Origin: Mesorhizobium sp. WSM3862
GTDB taxonomy: Bacteria > Pseudomonadota > Alphaproteobacteria > Rhizobiales > Rhizobiaceae
Direction of reading: 5' to 3'
Assembly (NCBI RefSeq): GCF_002294985.1
Contig: NZ_NSGE01000001.1
Coordinates: 1-64,000, forward strand
DNA length: 64,000 nt
Part shown: piece by piece, positions 1-10,005 of the stretch
Layout of the letters: every line of letters begins with the position of its first letter
Position numbering within the stretch: the first letter of the stretch is position 1
Notes under the pieces: model-generated
What the model was told of the DNA's origin: nothing
What the model saw: the letters and a program-made list of their open reading frames with translations, nothing else
The model's database searches: none
Translations under genes and position numbers: made by a program

Positions 1-1175
<1,175 letters not shown>

Positions 1176-1204
1176 TCGATCCGGCACTTGCCGGCTCGAC
1201 AAGG

Positions 1205-1233
1205 AAAGGGCGGTCTTCGGGCCGCCCTTTTTC
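1205..1233 (+). terminator. Rho-independent terminator after tuf copy 1
   Basis: An 11-bp stem (1205-1215 with 1220-1230, one G-T pair) closes a TTCG tetraloop, and its 3' arm runs into a T-tract. It lies 30 bases after the tuf stop. Confidence 0.93.
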
Positions 1234-1294
1234 GTTTACTTGCACAGTGCAGCATAAATGCAGCACGGTTGCTTCGAAGCTATTGCATGCACCA

Positions 1295-1322
1295 CTGCCG
1301 CAATTATTATCGATTGCGGCAG
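1295..1322. promoter_or_regulatory. Perfect inverted repeat in front of the first ClpP-like gene
   Basis: CTGCCGCAAT (1295-1304) and ATTGCGGCAG (1313-1322) form a perfect 10-bp inverted repeat with an 8-base AT-rich loop. It ends 15 bases before the chosen ATG at 1338 and touches the purine-rich ribosome-binding stretch AGGGGG (1321-1326). It could be an operator or an mRNA hairpin that hides the ribosome site. A second perfect palindrome, GCTTCGAAGC, lies at 1271-1280. Confidence 0.5.
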
Positions 1323-1337
1323 GGGGCGTCGCCAATC

Positions 1338-3080
1338 ATGATTTCGGGGCATCATTTAAACTGCACATCAAGATGGTTTCGCATACTGGTTCGCCGGGCA
1401 CCGGTGCTTGCTATTGTGGTGGTGGCCTTTGCAGCAAAGGCCGATGACGTCCTCATACGGGCATGGCCCGATACGTTCATTTTGAACGGCCCGTCTTCCG
1501 ACGGCTTTTCGGACATGCGGTTCATCTTTGCGCGTAGCAGTGCAGTCGGCTGTAAGACCAATTGTCCGGAATGGATTTCAGCGGAAGGCGCCATCACTGC
1601 CGACACGCCGGCTCTGCTCAAGCGAGTGCTGAAAAAGCTCGGCACCCGCAAACTGCCGATCATTGTCAATTCCCCTGGAGGCGATGTCGACGCCGCACTT
1701 CAACTTGGTCGCATCATACGGAAGAACGGACTCGACATCGCGATCGGCAAGACCGAGTTTTCCGATTGTTGGCCGGGAACGGAGGGCTGCGGGGCCAGCT
1801 TCGGCAAGGGCGTTGCCTATTTCGGCGTGGCGTCTGATGGCGGCGCCATGTGCAACTCTGCATGTCCCCTGATGTTCGCAGGTGGCGTTCGCCGCGTAGC
1901 CGGTGGCTGGGCCTATCTGGGTGTTCATCAGATCACCACCACTTGGTTCCCCTCCACAAGGCATTTTCGAACCACCTATAAAACCATTCGGGGCAAAAGA
2001 TATCAGGTCACAACGGAGACCGTCACCGAAGGCCGAAGCTACAAGACCTATAAGATGAGCAAGGGGTTCGCGCGGAAAATCTCGGCCTATTTGGCAGAGA
2101 TGGGCGTGGGGCAGGGTGTCCTCGACAAAATGAAAGCCACGCCGGCGAGCGACATTCAGCGGATCACCCTCCACGACATGCTAACGATGAAACTGGCCAC
2201 CAGCACAGACACCGTGGAGCTGTTCACCGGAGTGATCCTGTGCATGGGTGACAAACCGGCTCCGAATTGCCGGGAAATAGCGGAGGATGCCCGGCCGGCC
2301 GCTGTAACGACGGCAAAGCCGGCACCTTCTCGGCAGGCGGAAGCTCCATCTTCCAAGCCAGCCAAAGCCCCGACTGCCGTGCCGTTTCGAGGAGCGGCAG
2401 GAAATGCCGCGCCGGAGATCCGCTTCGTGGTCGTTCGCGGCAGCGATCCGCTCTGCGATCCCGACTGCCCGGAATGGATTTCGGCGGAAGGCGCGATCAC
2501 CCCTCGAACTCCGCAAAAACTTCGCCAGTTGCTCGCCGCGCTCGACAACCCGCGGCTTCCCATTGTGATCAGCTCACGAGGCGGCGACTTGTTTGGCGCC
2601 TTGGCCGCAGGACGGCTTATCCACGAACGCAAGCTAGACGTCGTCGTCGCTCGCACCAATATCCTGGGTTGCAACCCACCCGGGGCAGGCTGTCTGGACG
2701 ACAATGGCGCCTATGTCGGGCTGATCAGCCAATTCGGAGTGGAGTGCGATTCAGCCTGCGCACTCATGCTCGCCGGCGGCGCCAGGCGGCTGGTCGACCC
2801 CAAGGCGCGGCTCAGCGTGTCCTCAATGGGACAGAAGCGGATTGTCAAAGCCTATTTGGACGAGATGGCGATCAGCCCAGGCCTGTTCGCAGCGATAGAT
2901 CAGAGTTCGGTCGAGCGTCAGCTTGAACCCGATGTAATGCTCAAGGTCGGGCTGGTGACCGGGCCGGACACGTCGGACACGCTGACTGGCCCCGCCATTT
3001 GCAGGTCCTCGCCAAAGCCGGACAATTGCCGGCTCCCGCCCTCCGCCAACGCCCAGGCAAAGATGCCGCCAGAACTTTAG
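1338..3080 (+). CDS. Exported protein with two ClpP/crotonase-fold-like modules (paralogue 1)
   Basis: This 580-residue protein is not named in any system I recognise. It begins with a signal-like segment (positive residues, then APVLAIVVVAFAA, cleavage likely after AKA). Two homologous modules follow. Each has a Cys-rich N-terminal stretch with CPEWISAEG, a glycine loop of ClpP/SppA type (NSPGGDVDAAL in module 1, SSRGGDLFGAL in module 2) and a CxSAC..M.AGG.RR motif. Module 1 (about residues 60-330) has the candidate nucleophile Ser174 and the candidate His197 (LGVHQ). Module 2 (about 370-560) keeps Ser472, but Ser495 replaces the His. The conserved Cys pairs suggest disulfides and a periplasmic location. 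The start at 1338 is chosen because an earlier in-frame start (1188) would overlap the tuf terminator; ATG 1287 is also possible. By eye the first part is less GC-rich than its neighbours. It resembles the predicted periplasmic ClpP-like family COG3904; peptidase activity is inference. Confidence 0.75.
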   Translation: MISGHHLNCTSRWFRILVRRAPVLAIVVVAFAAKADDVLIRAWPDTFILNGPSSDGFSDMRFIFARSSAVGCKTNCPEWISAEGAITADTPALLKRVLKKLGTRKLPIIVNSPGGDVDAALQLGRIIRKNGLDIAIGKTEFSDCWPGTEGCGASFGKGVAYFGVASDGGAMCNSACPLMFAGGVRRVAGGWAYLGVHQITTTWFPSTRHFRTTYKTIRGKRYQVTTETVTEGRSYKTYKMSKGFARKISAYLAEMGVGQGVLDKMKATPASDIQRITLHDMLTMKLATSTDTVELFTGVILCMGDKPAPNCREIAEDARPAAVTTAKPAPSRQAEAPSSKPAKAPTAVPFRGAAGNAAPEIRFVVVRGSDPLCDPDCPEWISAEGAITPRTPQKLRQLLAALDNPRLPIVISSRGGDLFGALAAGRLIHERKLDVVVARTNILGCNPPGAGCLDDNGAYVGLISQFGVECDSACALMLAGGARRLVDPKARLSVSSMGQKRIVKAYLDEMAISPGLFAAIDQSSVERQLEPDVMLKVGLVTGPDTSDTLTGPAICRSSPKPDNCRLPPSANAQAKMPPEL

Positions 3081-3172
3081 CGTTGTCGCGACGAAGTCGA
3101 GGCAGCAGCCGTCAGGCTGGCATTGCTCGCACCCTCTTCAATTCTATTGCAAGCATCGTCGCCGTAACTAGT

Positions 3173-4876
3173 ATGGGTTGGACCGAGGGCTTGGCAGGCG
3201 TGATTTCCGCGTTCCTTTCAAAGGGTATTTCGTGGCCGCTAGGGCTGGTTCGGCTCGGGCTGGCCATCGCTATTGGGCTTACCGCGTTTGCCGCCGCAGC
3301 GAAGGAAACGCCGCCGGATTACGGCCCTGCCATGCGCTTCGTCGTGGTGCGCAGCAGCGCGCCAGGCTGCGAGCCGAGCTGCCCGGAATGGATTTCTGCC
3401 GAAGGCAGCATCGAGGCCGGCACGCCGGCGCGGTTCAAGCGCCTCTTGAAGACGCTCGGCGGCCGGCAACTGCCGATCGTCGTCAATTCTCCTGGAGGCA
3501 ATGTCGACGCCGCGCTACAACTCGGCCGTATGATCCGTAAGAACAAGCTCGACATCGCCGTGGGCACTACGGGGTTTTCCGGCTGCTCGCCCGAAATGAA
3601 GAACTGCCGGGACAATGACAGTAAGAACACGCCGTATTCCGGCATCGCCTACGACAGCGGCGCCATGTGCAATTCCGCATGTCCCCTGATGTTTGCCGGC
3701 GGCGTCCGCCGTGTGGTCGGCGAGTGGGCTTTTCTCGGGGTTCATCAGATCACCACGACATATCACAGGGAAAAGCTGCTCTACCGCACCACCTACAGAA
3801 TTGTGAACGGCAAGAAGAAGGTCCTCAGCACCAAGGTCGTCAGCCGCAAGAATGCCGGCAGCTACAAGACCTACGAGATGAGCAAGGCGGTCGAGAAACG
3901 GCTGTCCGGCTATCTGAAAGAAATGGGTATTGGGCAGGGCGTGCTGGACGTGATGAAAGCGACGCCGGCAAGCGACATAAAGCAGATCGAGCCCGACGAT
4001 ATGCTGGATATGAAGCTCGTCACCAGCCTCGATTCCCTCGACCTGATGACCGAAGCAGCCATATGCCGGCGCGATCCGGTGCCAGCGAACTGCCGCGAGA
4101 TACCGGCCAACGGCAAGGCCAAGCCGGCCGAGGTGGCGACGGTCGCGGCCAAACCGGCCTACAGTCAGCCGGCGGAGGCAGCATTACCGCCAAAGCCGCA
4201 GCAGGAAATGCGTTTCATCCTCGTTCGCGGCAGCAATCCGCTCTGCAACCCCGATTGTCCGGAATGGATTTCGGCGGAGGGAACGATCGTTGCCGGCACG
4301 CCCGACAGGCTGCGCGAGCTGCTGGACAAGGTCGGCGGGCGCAGGCTGCCCATCGTCCTCAACTCACAGGGCGGCGATGTCCAGGGCGCGCTCGCCGCCG
4401 GCCGGCTGATCCGCGAGCGCAGATTGGATGTTGCGGTCGCCCGGACGGATTTTCTCGATTGCGATCCCGGCACGGCAGGGTGCGTCTCCAAGGACAACCT
4501 TCATAATGGTCTCACCGTTGAAGCCGGCGCCGAATGCGATACAGCCTGCGTGCTGATGATCGCCGGCGGCACCAGGCGCTTGGTAGGCGCCGATACGCGT
4601 TTCCTGGTGCATTCCATGGGCATGGAAGACAAGGTCCGGTCGTATCTCGAGGAGATGGCGATCGGCTCGGGCTTGTTCGTCGCGATGCAGTCGGCCCAAT
4701 CCGCCAAGCACAGGGAGCTCAGCCAGGACGAATTGGCGGGGTTCGGGCTCACCACCAGCCGCCAGTCGGTAGACGCTCTGACGGGCGCCACTATCTGCAA
4801 ATCTTCGCCAAAACCCGATAACTGCCGGGTTCTGCCGTCCGCCAACGCCGAAGCGGAATCGCCGGCCAAGCTTTAG
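3173..4876 (+). CDS. Exported protein with two ClpP/crotonase-fold-like modules (paralogue 2)
   Basis: This 567-residue tandem paralogue of the preceding gene starts 92 bases after it. The open frame extends upstream to 2999 but would overlap the previous gene, so ATG 3173 is preferred. A hydrophobic signal segment (about residues 25-45, ending FAAAAKE) is followed by two modules with the same Cys pattern, CPEWISAEG box and glycine loop. Module 1 has a complete candidate pair, Ser168 (CNSACPLM) and His191 (LGVHQ). Module 2 keeps His480 (LVHSMG) but has Thr457 where the Ser should be (CDTACVLM). In module 1, a basic stretch of about 55 residues follows the His and is missing from module 2. Both modules end in a C..(5)..C pair (SSPKPDNC type). 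A ClpP/SppA-like fold is supported by motifs; any protease or other role is inference. Confidence 0.75.
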   Translation: MGWTEGLAGVISAFLSKGISWPLGLVRLGLAIAIGLTAFAAAAKETPPDYGPAMRFVVVRSSAPGCEPSCPEWISAEGSIEAGTPARFKRLLKTLGGRQLPIVVNSPGGNVDAALQLGRMIRKNKLDIAVGTTGFSGCSPEMKNCRDNDSKNTPYSGIAYDSGAMCNSACPLMFAGGVRRVVGEWAFLGVHQITTTYHREKLLYRTTYRIVNGKKKVLSTKVVSRKNAGSYKTYEMSKAVEKRLSGYLKEMGIGQGVLDVMKATPASDIKQIEPDDMLDMKLVTSLDSLDLMTEAAICRRDPVPANCREIPANGKAKPAEVATVAAKPAYSQPAEAALPPKPQQEMRFILVRGSNPLCNPDCPEWISAEGTIVAGTPDRLRELLDKVGGRRLPIVLNSQGGDVQGALAAGRLIRERRLDVAVARTDFLDCDPGTAGCVSKDNLHNGLTVEAGAECDTACVLMIAGGTRRLVGADTRFLVHSMGMEDKVRSYLEEMAIGSGLFVAMQSAQSAKHRELSQDELAGFGLTTSRQSVDALTGATICKSSPKPDNCRVLPSANAEAESPAKL

Positions 4877-4974
4877 CAGCATTCGGCGCCATGCCAGCAC
4901 TGGCCATGGAGGCAGGTTGAGCCGGCTCAGAGCTTCCCGCTATCCTTCTAGGCTCAAACGTAGGAGGACCGGAG

Positions 4975-5460
4975 ATGAGCGAGGGCGTCCCGACTTTGTT
5001 CGAATGGGCCGGCGGCAGCGAGGCGCTCAACCGGCTGACGCAGATCTTTTACAACAGAGTGACCTTGGACCCGATCGTCGGTCCGGTGTTCAGGCACATG
5101 TCGCCGGACCATCCGGCGCATGTCGCCGCCTTCATCGGCGAGGTTTTCGGCGGGCCGAAGACCTACAGCGAACGGCATGGTGGCCACCGCGAGATGGTCA
5201 GGCATCATCTCGGCAAGCATCTGACCGAGGAGCAGCGCCGGCGCTGGATCAACCTTCTGGCGGACGCGGCGGACGAAGCCGGCCTGCCGGACGATCCCGA
5301 GTTCCGTTCCGCCTTGATGGGCTATGTCGAGTGGGGATCGCGGCTGGCCAAGATTAATTCCAATCTCGGCGAGACTTGCGACCCTGAGACCGAGCCAATG
5401 CCAAGCTGGGGCTGGGGTGTGCCGGGCGGGCCTTACAAGCCGCCGGCCGGGAAATCGTAG
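4975..5460 (+). CDS. Group II truncated haemoglobin
   Basis: A small cytoplasmic haem protein of 161 residues, with a GGAGG ribosome site 9 bases before ATG. Family marks are FYNRV with the B10 Tyr, a GG-P-x-YS turn (GGPKTYSE), the proximal-His region GGHREMVRHH, and a Trp in the following helix (RRRWINLL). Group II globins (glbO/trHbO type) bind O2 and NO and are usually linked to oxygen supply or NO and peroxide defence. The last 20 or so residues (Pro/Gly-rich, ending PPAGKS) extend past the globin core. It lies between the ClpP-like pair and the YdjM-like gene, all on one strand, with no functional link visible. Which substrate it handles cannot be read from the sequence. Confidence 0.88.
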   Translation: MSEGVPTLFEWAGGSEALNRLTQIFYNRVTLDPIVGPVFRHMSPDHPAHVAAFIGEVFGGPKTYSERHGGHREMVRHHLGKHLTEEQRRRWINLLADAADEAGLPDDPEFRSALMGYVEWGSRLAKINSNLGETCDPETEPMPSWGWGVPGGPYKPPAGKS

Positions 5461-5548
5461 CCGAAGATGCTGGGTTTCTGCAAAATTCCGAAAAGATGAC
5501 GCCGCAAAGACACCGCAGGGTCGTTGCATCAATGTGAGACGACCTTGC

Positions 5549-6058
5549 ATGCTGATTGCCCATCTCCCATCGGGCTATATTCTGGGAAGGCTCGCGCGAA
5601 GACGGCGACGGGAGGCATCCGATGTGGTGGCTGCCGCAATGCTCGGCAGCGTCATCCCGGACATCGACTTGCTCTATTTTTACCTGATCGATGGCGGTCG
5701 CACGCACCATCATGCCTACATCACGCATTGGCCGTTGTTCTGGGCGACGATCGGGACGGTAGGCGTGTCGGTCGGTCGGTTGTTGGGGTCGCGGCGTCTG
5801 CCGTCGATCGCCATCTTCTTAGCCGGAGCCATGTTGCATATGGCGCTCGACACGGTGGCATCGCCGATCATGTGGTTGGCGCCGTTCAGTCATCGCCCGT
5901 TTGAGCTCGTGGCGGTTCCGGCCAGCCATGGGAACTGGGTCCTGAACTTCGTTCTGCATTGGACTTTCGCGCTTGAACTCGTGATCTGCGCATGGGCCCT
6001 GCGGCTTGGATGGCTGCGAGCGGCGCTTCCGGCCGACGTGTCTCAAAAGGGCTCTTGA
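5549..6058 (+). CDS. YdjM-family membrane protein (predicted metal-dependent hydrolase)
   Basis: A protein of 169 residues from ATG 5549; an upstream in-frame start (5324) lies inside the globin gene and is rejected. It has the family layout: an N-terminal AHLPSGY, an acidic PDIDLLYF motif, a His cluster THHHAYITHW, then a hydrophobic segment with HMALD. These His and Asp residues are the presumed metal ligands. About four membrane segments are predicted by eye (near residues 30-45, 65-85, 90-110 and 135-155). The family (DUF457/YdjM, often called LexA-regulated inner-membrane hydrolase) has poorly defined substrates. Starting 88 bases after the globin gene, it may share its transcript. I see no LexA box. 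Confidence 0.75.
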   Translation: MLIAHLPSGYILGRLARRRRREASDVVAAAMLGSVIPDIDLLYFYLIDGGRTHHHAYITHWPLFWATIGTVGVSVGRLLGSRRLPSIAIFLAGAMLHMALDTVASPIMWLAPFSHRPFELVAVPASHGNWVLNFVLHWTFALELVICAWALRLGWLRAALPADVSQKGS

Positions 6059-6094
6059 GTTCTCATCGGCTTTGTGAAATAGCAGCGCCCGTAT

Positions 6095-6170
<76 letters not shown>

Positions 6171-6527
6171 CCTCCCATGGCAGACTGAAGGTGGGCGCGC
6201 TCCGCCGTTGAAAACCGGGGGCGGCTTGCCATATAGCAAAAACTGGGGCATAAGGCCCCGCATAGCCGGGACGGAACGACTGGATGGTTCCGAGGCGGCG
6301 CTAAAACATAAAGCGGAACACTTGCCACTTGCGTGGACCAAGAATCGGTTTTATGTAGACTGAACAGACACGCGACGCGTGGAGCTGGGAAGCCGGCTTT
6401 ACGCGTCTGATTTGCGTGGGCGAAATGGTGGTGCTGATTCGGCGCCGGCACGAAGTCCAGGCGGCACGTCCCGGCCAGCGGGATCATCCAGGAGACCCGG
6501 CCAACGGGTCTTGAAGACAGGCGGCAG
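6171..6527 (+). promoter_or_regulatory. tRNA-Trp/secE intergenic region with a sigma-70-type promoter
   Basis: No gene is supported in these 357 bases. A good housekeeping promoter candidate is TTGCGT (6329-6334), a 17-base spacer, then TATGTA (6352-6357), which would start a transcript about 165 bases upstream of secE and could serve secE-nusG-rplKA. A small GGGGC/GCCCC hairpin near 6243-6258 has no T-tract and is not called a terminator. Confidence 0.5.
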
Positions 6528-6731
6528 ATGGCTTCGAAAACCACAAACCCTTTCACATTTCTCCAGCAGGTTCGCGCGGAGACGGCCAAGGTGACATGGC
6601 CCTCGCGCCGCGAGACTATGATCTCGACGGTAATGGTCCTGGTTTTTGCGCTCATCGCCATGATCTTCTTCTTCACCGCCGACATAGCCATGGGCTATGC
6701 GATCGAGTGGATTCTGGGCCTCGGACATTAA
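6528..6731 (+). CDS. secE: Preprotein translocase subunit SecE
   Basis: The short 67-residue form of SecE, which clamps SecY in the Sec translocon of the inner membrane. An amphipathic N-terminal helix with the family signature AETAKVTWPSRRE is followed by one transmembrane helix (about residues 35-58). The three-helix form of E. coli is about twice as long; the one-helix form is normal in alphaproteobacteria. It lies 27 bases upstream of nusG, as in most bacteria. Confidence 0.96.
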   Translation: MASKTTNPFTFLQQVRAETAKVTWPSRRETMISTVMVLVFALIAMIFFFTADIAMGYAIEWILGLGH

Positions 6732-6758
6732 GTTCGGCGATTACGGAGAGGTCGTGAA

Positions 6759-7283
6759 ATGACGCGGTGGTACATCGTCCACGCTTATTCGAACTTCGAG
6801 AAGAAGGTCGCCGAGGACATCGAGAACAAGGCCAAGCAGAAGGGCCTGTCGGGCGAGATCGAGCAGATCGTGGTGCCGACGGAGAAGGTCGTCGAGATAC
6901 GCCGCGGCCGCAAGGTCGATGCGGAGCGCAAGTTCTTCCCCGGTTATGTGCTCTTGAAGGCCAACCTGACGGACGCCGTATTCTCGCTGGTCAAGAACAC
7001 GCCGAAGGTCACCGGCTTCCTCGGAGACTCCAAGCCCGTGCCGATCACCGAGGCCGAGGCGCAACGCATCCTGAACCAGGTTCAGGAAGGCGTCGAGCGT
7101 CCGAAGCCGTCGGTCACCTTCGAGATCGGCGAGGCGATCCGCGTCTCGGACGGTCCGTTCGCGTCGTTCAACGGCTTCGTCCAGGAAGTGGACGAGGAGC
7201 GGGCGCGCCTCAAGGTGGAAGTTTCGATCTTCGGGCGCGCGGTGCCCGTCGATCTCGAATTCGGACAGGTCGAAAAGGGCTGA
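6759..7283 (+). CDS. nusG: Transcription termination/antitermination factor NusG
   Basis: A 174-residue NusG that binds the RNA polymerase clamp and couples it to ribosome or Rho. The N-terminal NGN domain starts with RWYIVHAYSNFEKKVA and contains the loop KFFPGYVL. The C-terminal KOW domain (about 120-174) has SDGPFASFNGFVQEVD and ends VPVDLEFGQVEK. A GGAGAGG ribosome site precedes the ATG. It is co-oriented with secE and rplK, which fits one transcription unit. Confidence 0.97.
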   Translation: MTRWYIVHAYSNFEKKVAEDIENKAKQKGLSGEIEQIVVPTEKVVEIRRGRKVDAERKFFPGYVLLKANLTDAVFSLVKNTPKVTGFLGDSKPVPITEAEAQRILNQVQEGVERPKPSVTFEIGEAIRVSDGPFASFNGFVQEVDEERARLKVEVSIFGRAVPVDLEFGQVEKG

Positions 7284-7344
7284 TCCGAAGGTCCCCGTCC
7301 GACAGGCGAAGGGATCGGCGGCGCGAAGGAATGGCGCTGCCATG

Positions 7345-7400
7345 AACGGGTGGGAGGCGAATGCGGCTTAGCCGGCCGCTGGAACCGCACCACCAGACTG
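7345..7400 (+). promoter_or_regulatory. L1-binding leader (23S L1-stalk mimic) before rplK
   Basis: The 160-base nusG-rplK gap contains GGTGGGAGGC (7349-7358), a short GC hairpin, then ACCGCACCACC (7384-7394). GGTGG pairs with CCACC. This sequence and spacing resemble the 23S rRNA helix 76-78 region that binds protein L1, which is the known target for feedback control of rplK-rplA. Pairing and similarity are seen directly; regulation is inferred. Confidence 0.65.
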
Positions 7401-7443
7401 CAACCGCCGGTTTTCCCGGCATGAGATAAAGGCAGGAATAGAG

Positions 7444-7872
7444 ATGGCTAAGAAAGTTGCAGGCCAGCTCAAGCTCCAGGTTGCCGCGGGCTCGGCCACG
7501 CCGTCGCCCCCGATCGGCCCGGCGCTAGGTCAGCGCGGCATAAACATCATGGAGTTCTGCAAGGCGTTCAACGCGCAGACCCAGGAACTGGAGAAGGGCT
7601 CGCCCATCCCGGTCGTCATCACCTACTACCAGGACAAGTCGTTCACCTTCGTCATGAAGACGCCGCCGGTGAGCTACTTCCTGAAGAAGGCCGCCAACCT
7701 GAAGTCTGGTTCGAAAGAGCCGGGCAAGGTCAAGGCCGGCACGATCTCGCGCGACAAGGTGCGCCAGATCGCCGAGCAGAAGATGAAGGACCTGAACGCA
7801 AACGACGTCGAAGCGGCCATGCGCATGGTCGAGGGCTCCGCCCGCTCGATGGGCCTGGAAGTGGTGGGCTAA
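7444..7872 (+). CDS. rplK: 50S ribosomal protein L11
   Basis: A 142-residue L11, which binds the GTPase-associated region of 23S rRNA and takes part in the stringent response. The N-terminal [23 protein letters not shown] is the conserved Pro-rich face that contacts thiostrepton-type antibiotics and factors. The C-terminal RNA-binding part holds the [23 protein letters not shown] segment. Its length equals that of E. coli. It is separated from rplA by 4 bases and lies under the predicted L1 leader. Confidence 0.98.
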   Translation: MAKKVAGQLKLQVAAGSATPSPPIGPALGQRGINIMEFCKAFNAQTQELEKGSPIPVVITYYQDKSFTFVMKTPPVSYFLKKAANLKSGSKEPGKVKAGTISRDKVRQIAEQKMKDLNANDVEAAMRMVEGSARSMGLEVVG

Positions 7873-7876
7873 GATC

Positions 7877-8575
<699 letters not shown>

Positions 8576-8961
8576 ATGTCGCCTGACCGGCTTCTGGCCG
8601 GTCGCAAAAGAATTCCGGACCGCCGATCCGTCGGCGGCCCGGTAACCCGGAGGCTGAAAGGTTTCCGGATATCCTGTCCGAGATTGCAGGCGGCCGGCCT
8701 TGGTTCAAAAGGGGGCCTTAATTCATGTGGGCCTGCATGAGACGGGTGAAGACCCGACAAAGGAGCGAAAAGCTCCAATGAAAGGTTCGAACCGTGTTTG
8801 CCTTTTGTCAGCACATCAACCGGCTTTGCCGGCGGATGTGGCGAAAGGGGGCAGGATCCTCGAGCGCCGTTCGGGAGATCTGTTTTTGGATGGCCCGGCC
8901 GGCAAAAGGCAACCCGACTTCTGACCTCGTGAATGGGGCAGGGGTCAACTGGAGATAGGCA
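8576..8961 (+). promoter_or_regulatory. Long leader before rplJ (candidate L10 control region)
   Basis: These 386 bases between rplA and rplJ hold no convincing gene; the 74-codon open frame at 8700-8924 lacks protein features. The RNA is strongly structured, for example CGGG/CCCG (8743-8746 with 8753-8756) followed closely by a perfect GGAGC-gaaaa-GCTCC hairpin (8762-8776). The position matches the leader where the L10-L7/L12 complex represses rplJL in other bacteria. I cannot identify the kink-turn binding site with certainty. Confidence 0.5.
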
Positions 8962-9480
8962 GTGGACAGAGCGGAAAAACGCGAACTCGTCACGGGCCTG
9001 AACGAAGCGTTCTCGAACGCGGGTTCAGTCGTCGTGGCCCACTACGCCGGTATCACCGTCGCGCAAATGAACGACCTTCGGTCGAAGATGCGCGCCGCCG
9101 GTGGCACCGTCAAAGTCGCGAAGAACCGTCTCGCCAAGATCGCTCTTCAGGGCACGGACTCCGCATCGATCGTCGATCTGTTCAAGGGACAGACGCTGAT
9201 CGCTTATTCGGAGGATCCGGTTGCGGCGCCGAAGATCGCGTCCGAGTTCGCCAAGGGGAATGACAAGCTGATCATTCTCGGCGGCGCAATGGGCTCGACC
9301 TCGCTCAACGCCGACGGTGTCAAGGCACTCGCCACGATGCCGTCGCTCGACGAGCTGCGCGCCAAGCTGGTTGGCATGATCGCCACGCCGGCAACCCGGA
9401 TCGCCCAGATCGTCAATGCGCCCGCGGCTTCGGTCGCGCGCGTCATCGGCGCTTACGCCCGGAAGGACGAGGCGGCATGA
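8962..9480 (+). CDS. rplJ: 50S ribosomal protein L10
   Basis: A 172-residue L10, which anchors the L7/L12 dimers at the stalk base. It starts with GTG (8962) eight bases after a GGAG ribosome site. The N-terminal half ([43 protein letters not shown]) is the rRNA-binding domain. The C-terminal helix (about residues 135-172, Ala-rich) is the L7/L12 docking helix and is slightly longer than in E. coli (165 residues). It is followed by rplL after 54 bases. Confidence 0.97.
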   Translation: MDRAEKRELVTGLNEAFSNAGSVVVAHYAGITVAQMNDLRSKMRAAGGTVKVAKNRLAKIALQGTDSASIVDLFKGQTLIAYSEDPVAAPKIASEFAKGNDKLIILGGAMGSTSLNADGVKALATMPSLDELRAKLVGMIATPATRIAQIVNAPAASVARVIGAYARKDEAA

Positions 9481-9534
9481 GGCCGTTCCTCGCTGTAAAC
9501 AACACACGTTCGAACCAAGTAAAGGAATACACAA

Positions 9535-9915
9535 ATGGCTGATCTGGCAAAGATCGTAGACGACCTTTCGAAGCTGACCGTCCTCGAGGCGGCCGAGCTG
9601 TCGAAGCTCCTGGAAGAGAAGTGGGGCGTTTCGGCTGCTGCTCCGGTGGCGGTTGCCGCTGCTGGCGGTGGCGCTGCCGCTGCTGCTGCTCCGGCTGAAG
9701 AGAAGACGGAATTCGACGTCGTTCTCGCCGACGCCGGCGCCCAGAAGATCAACGTCATCAAGGAAGTCCGCGCCATCACCGGCCTTGGCCTCAAGGAAGC
9801 CAAGGACCTGGTCGAGGCGGCTCCGAAGCCGGTCAAGGAAGGCGTTTCCAAGGCCGATGCCGACAAGTTCAAGGCTCAGCTCGAAGCAGCTGGCGCCAAG
9901 GTCGAGCTGAAGTAA
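9535..9915 (+). CDS. rplL: 50S ribosomal protein L7/L12
   Basis: A 126-residue stalk protein that recruits translation factors. The N-terminal dimerisation helix pair ([21 protein letters not shown]) is followed by an Ala/Gly/Val-rich hinge (about residues 35-58). The C-terminal factor-binding domain has [20 protein letters not shown] and [20 protein letters not shown]. The gene is normally expressed more strongly than rpoBC downstream, which fits the hairpins found before rpoB. Confidence 0.98.
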   Translation: MADLAKIVDDLSKLTVLEAAELSKLLEEKWGVSAAAPVAVAAAGGGAAAAAAPAEEKTEFDVVLADAGAQKINVIKEVRAITGLGLKEAKDLVEAAPKPVKEGVSKADADKFKAQLEAAGAKVELK

Positions 9916-10005
9916 GCCTTATGGTTGAGGGCGGACGGCCTCGCGCCGGCCGCCCCCTCCCTTGACGAAAGGGAGGCTTCGTTGCGCGAGACGTTTGAAA
10001 ACCTC

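Noticed and set aside
8700..8924. A 74-codon open frame in the rplJ leader
   Set aside because: It lacks a ribosome site and protein-like composition, and it overlaps strong RNA hairpins. It could be a leader peptide, but nothing supports translation.
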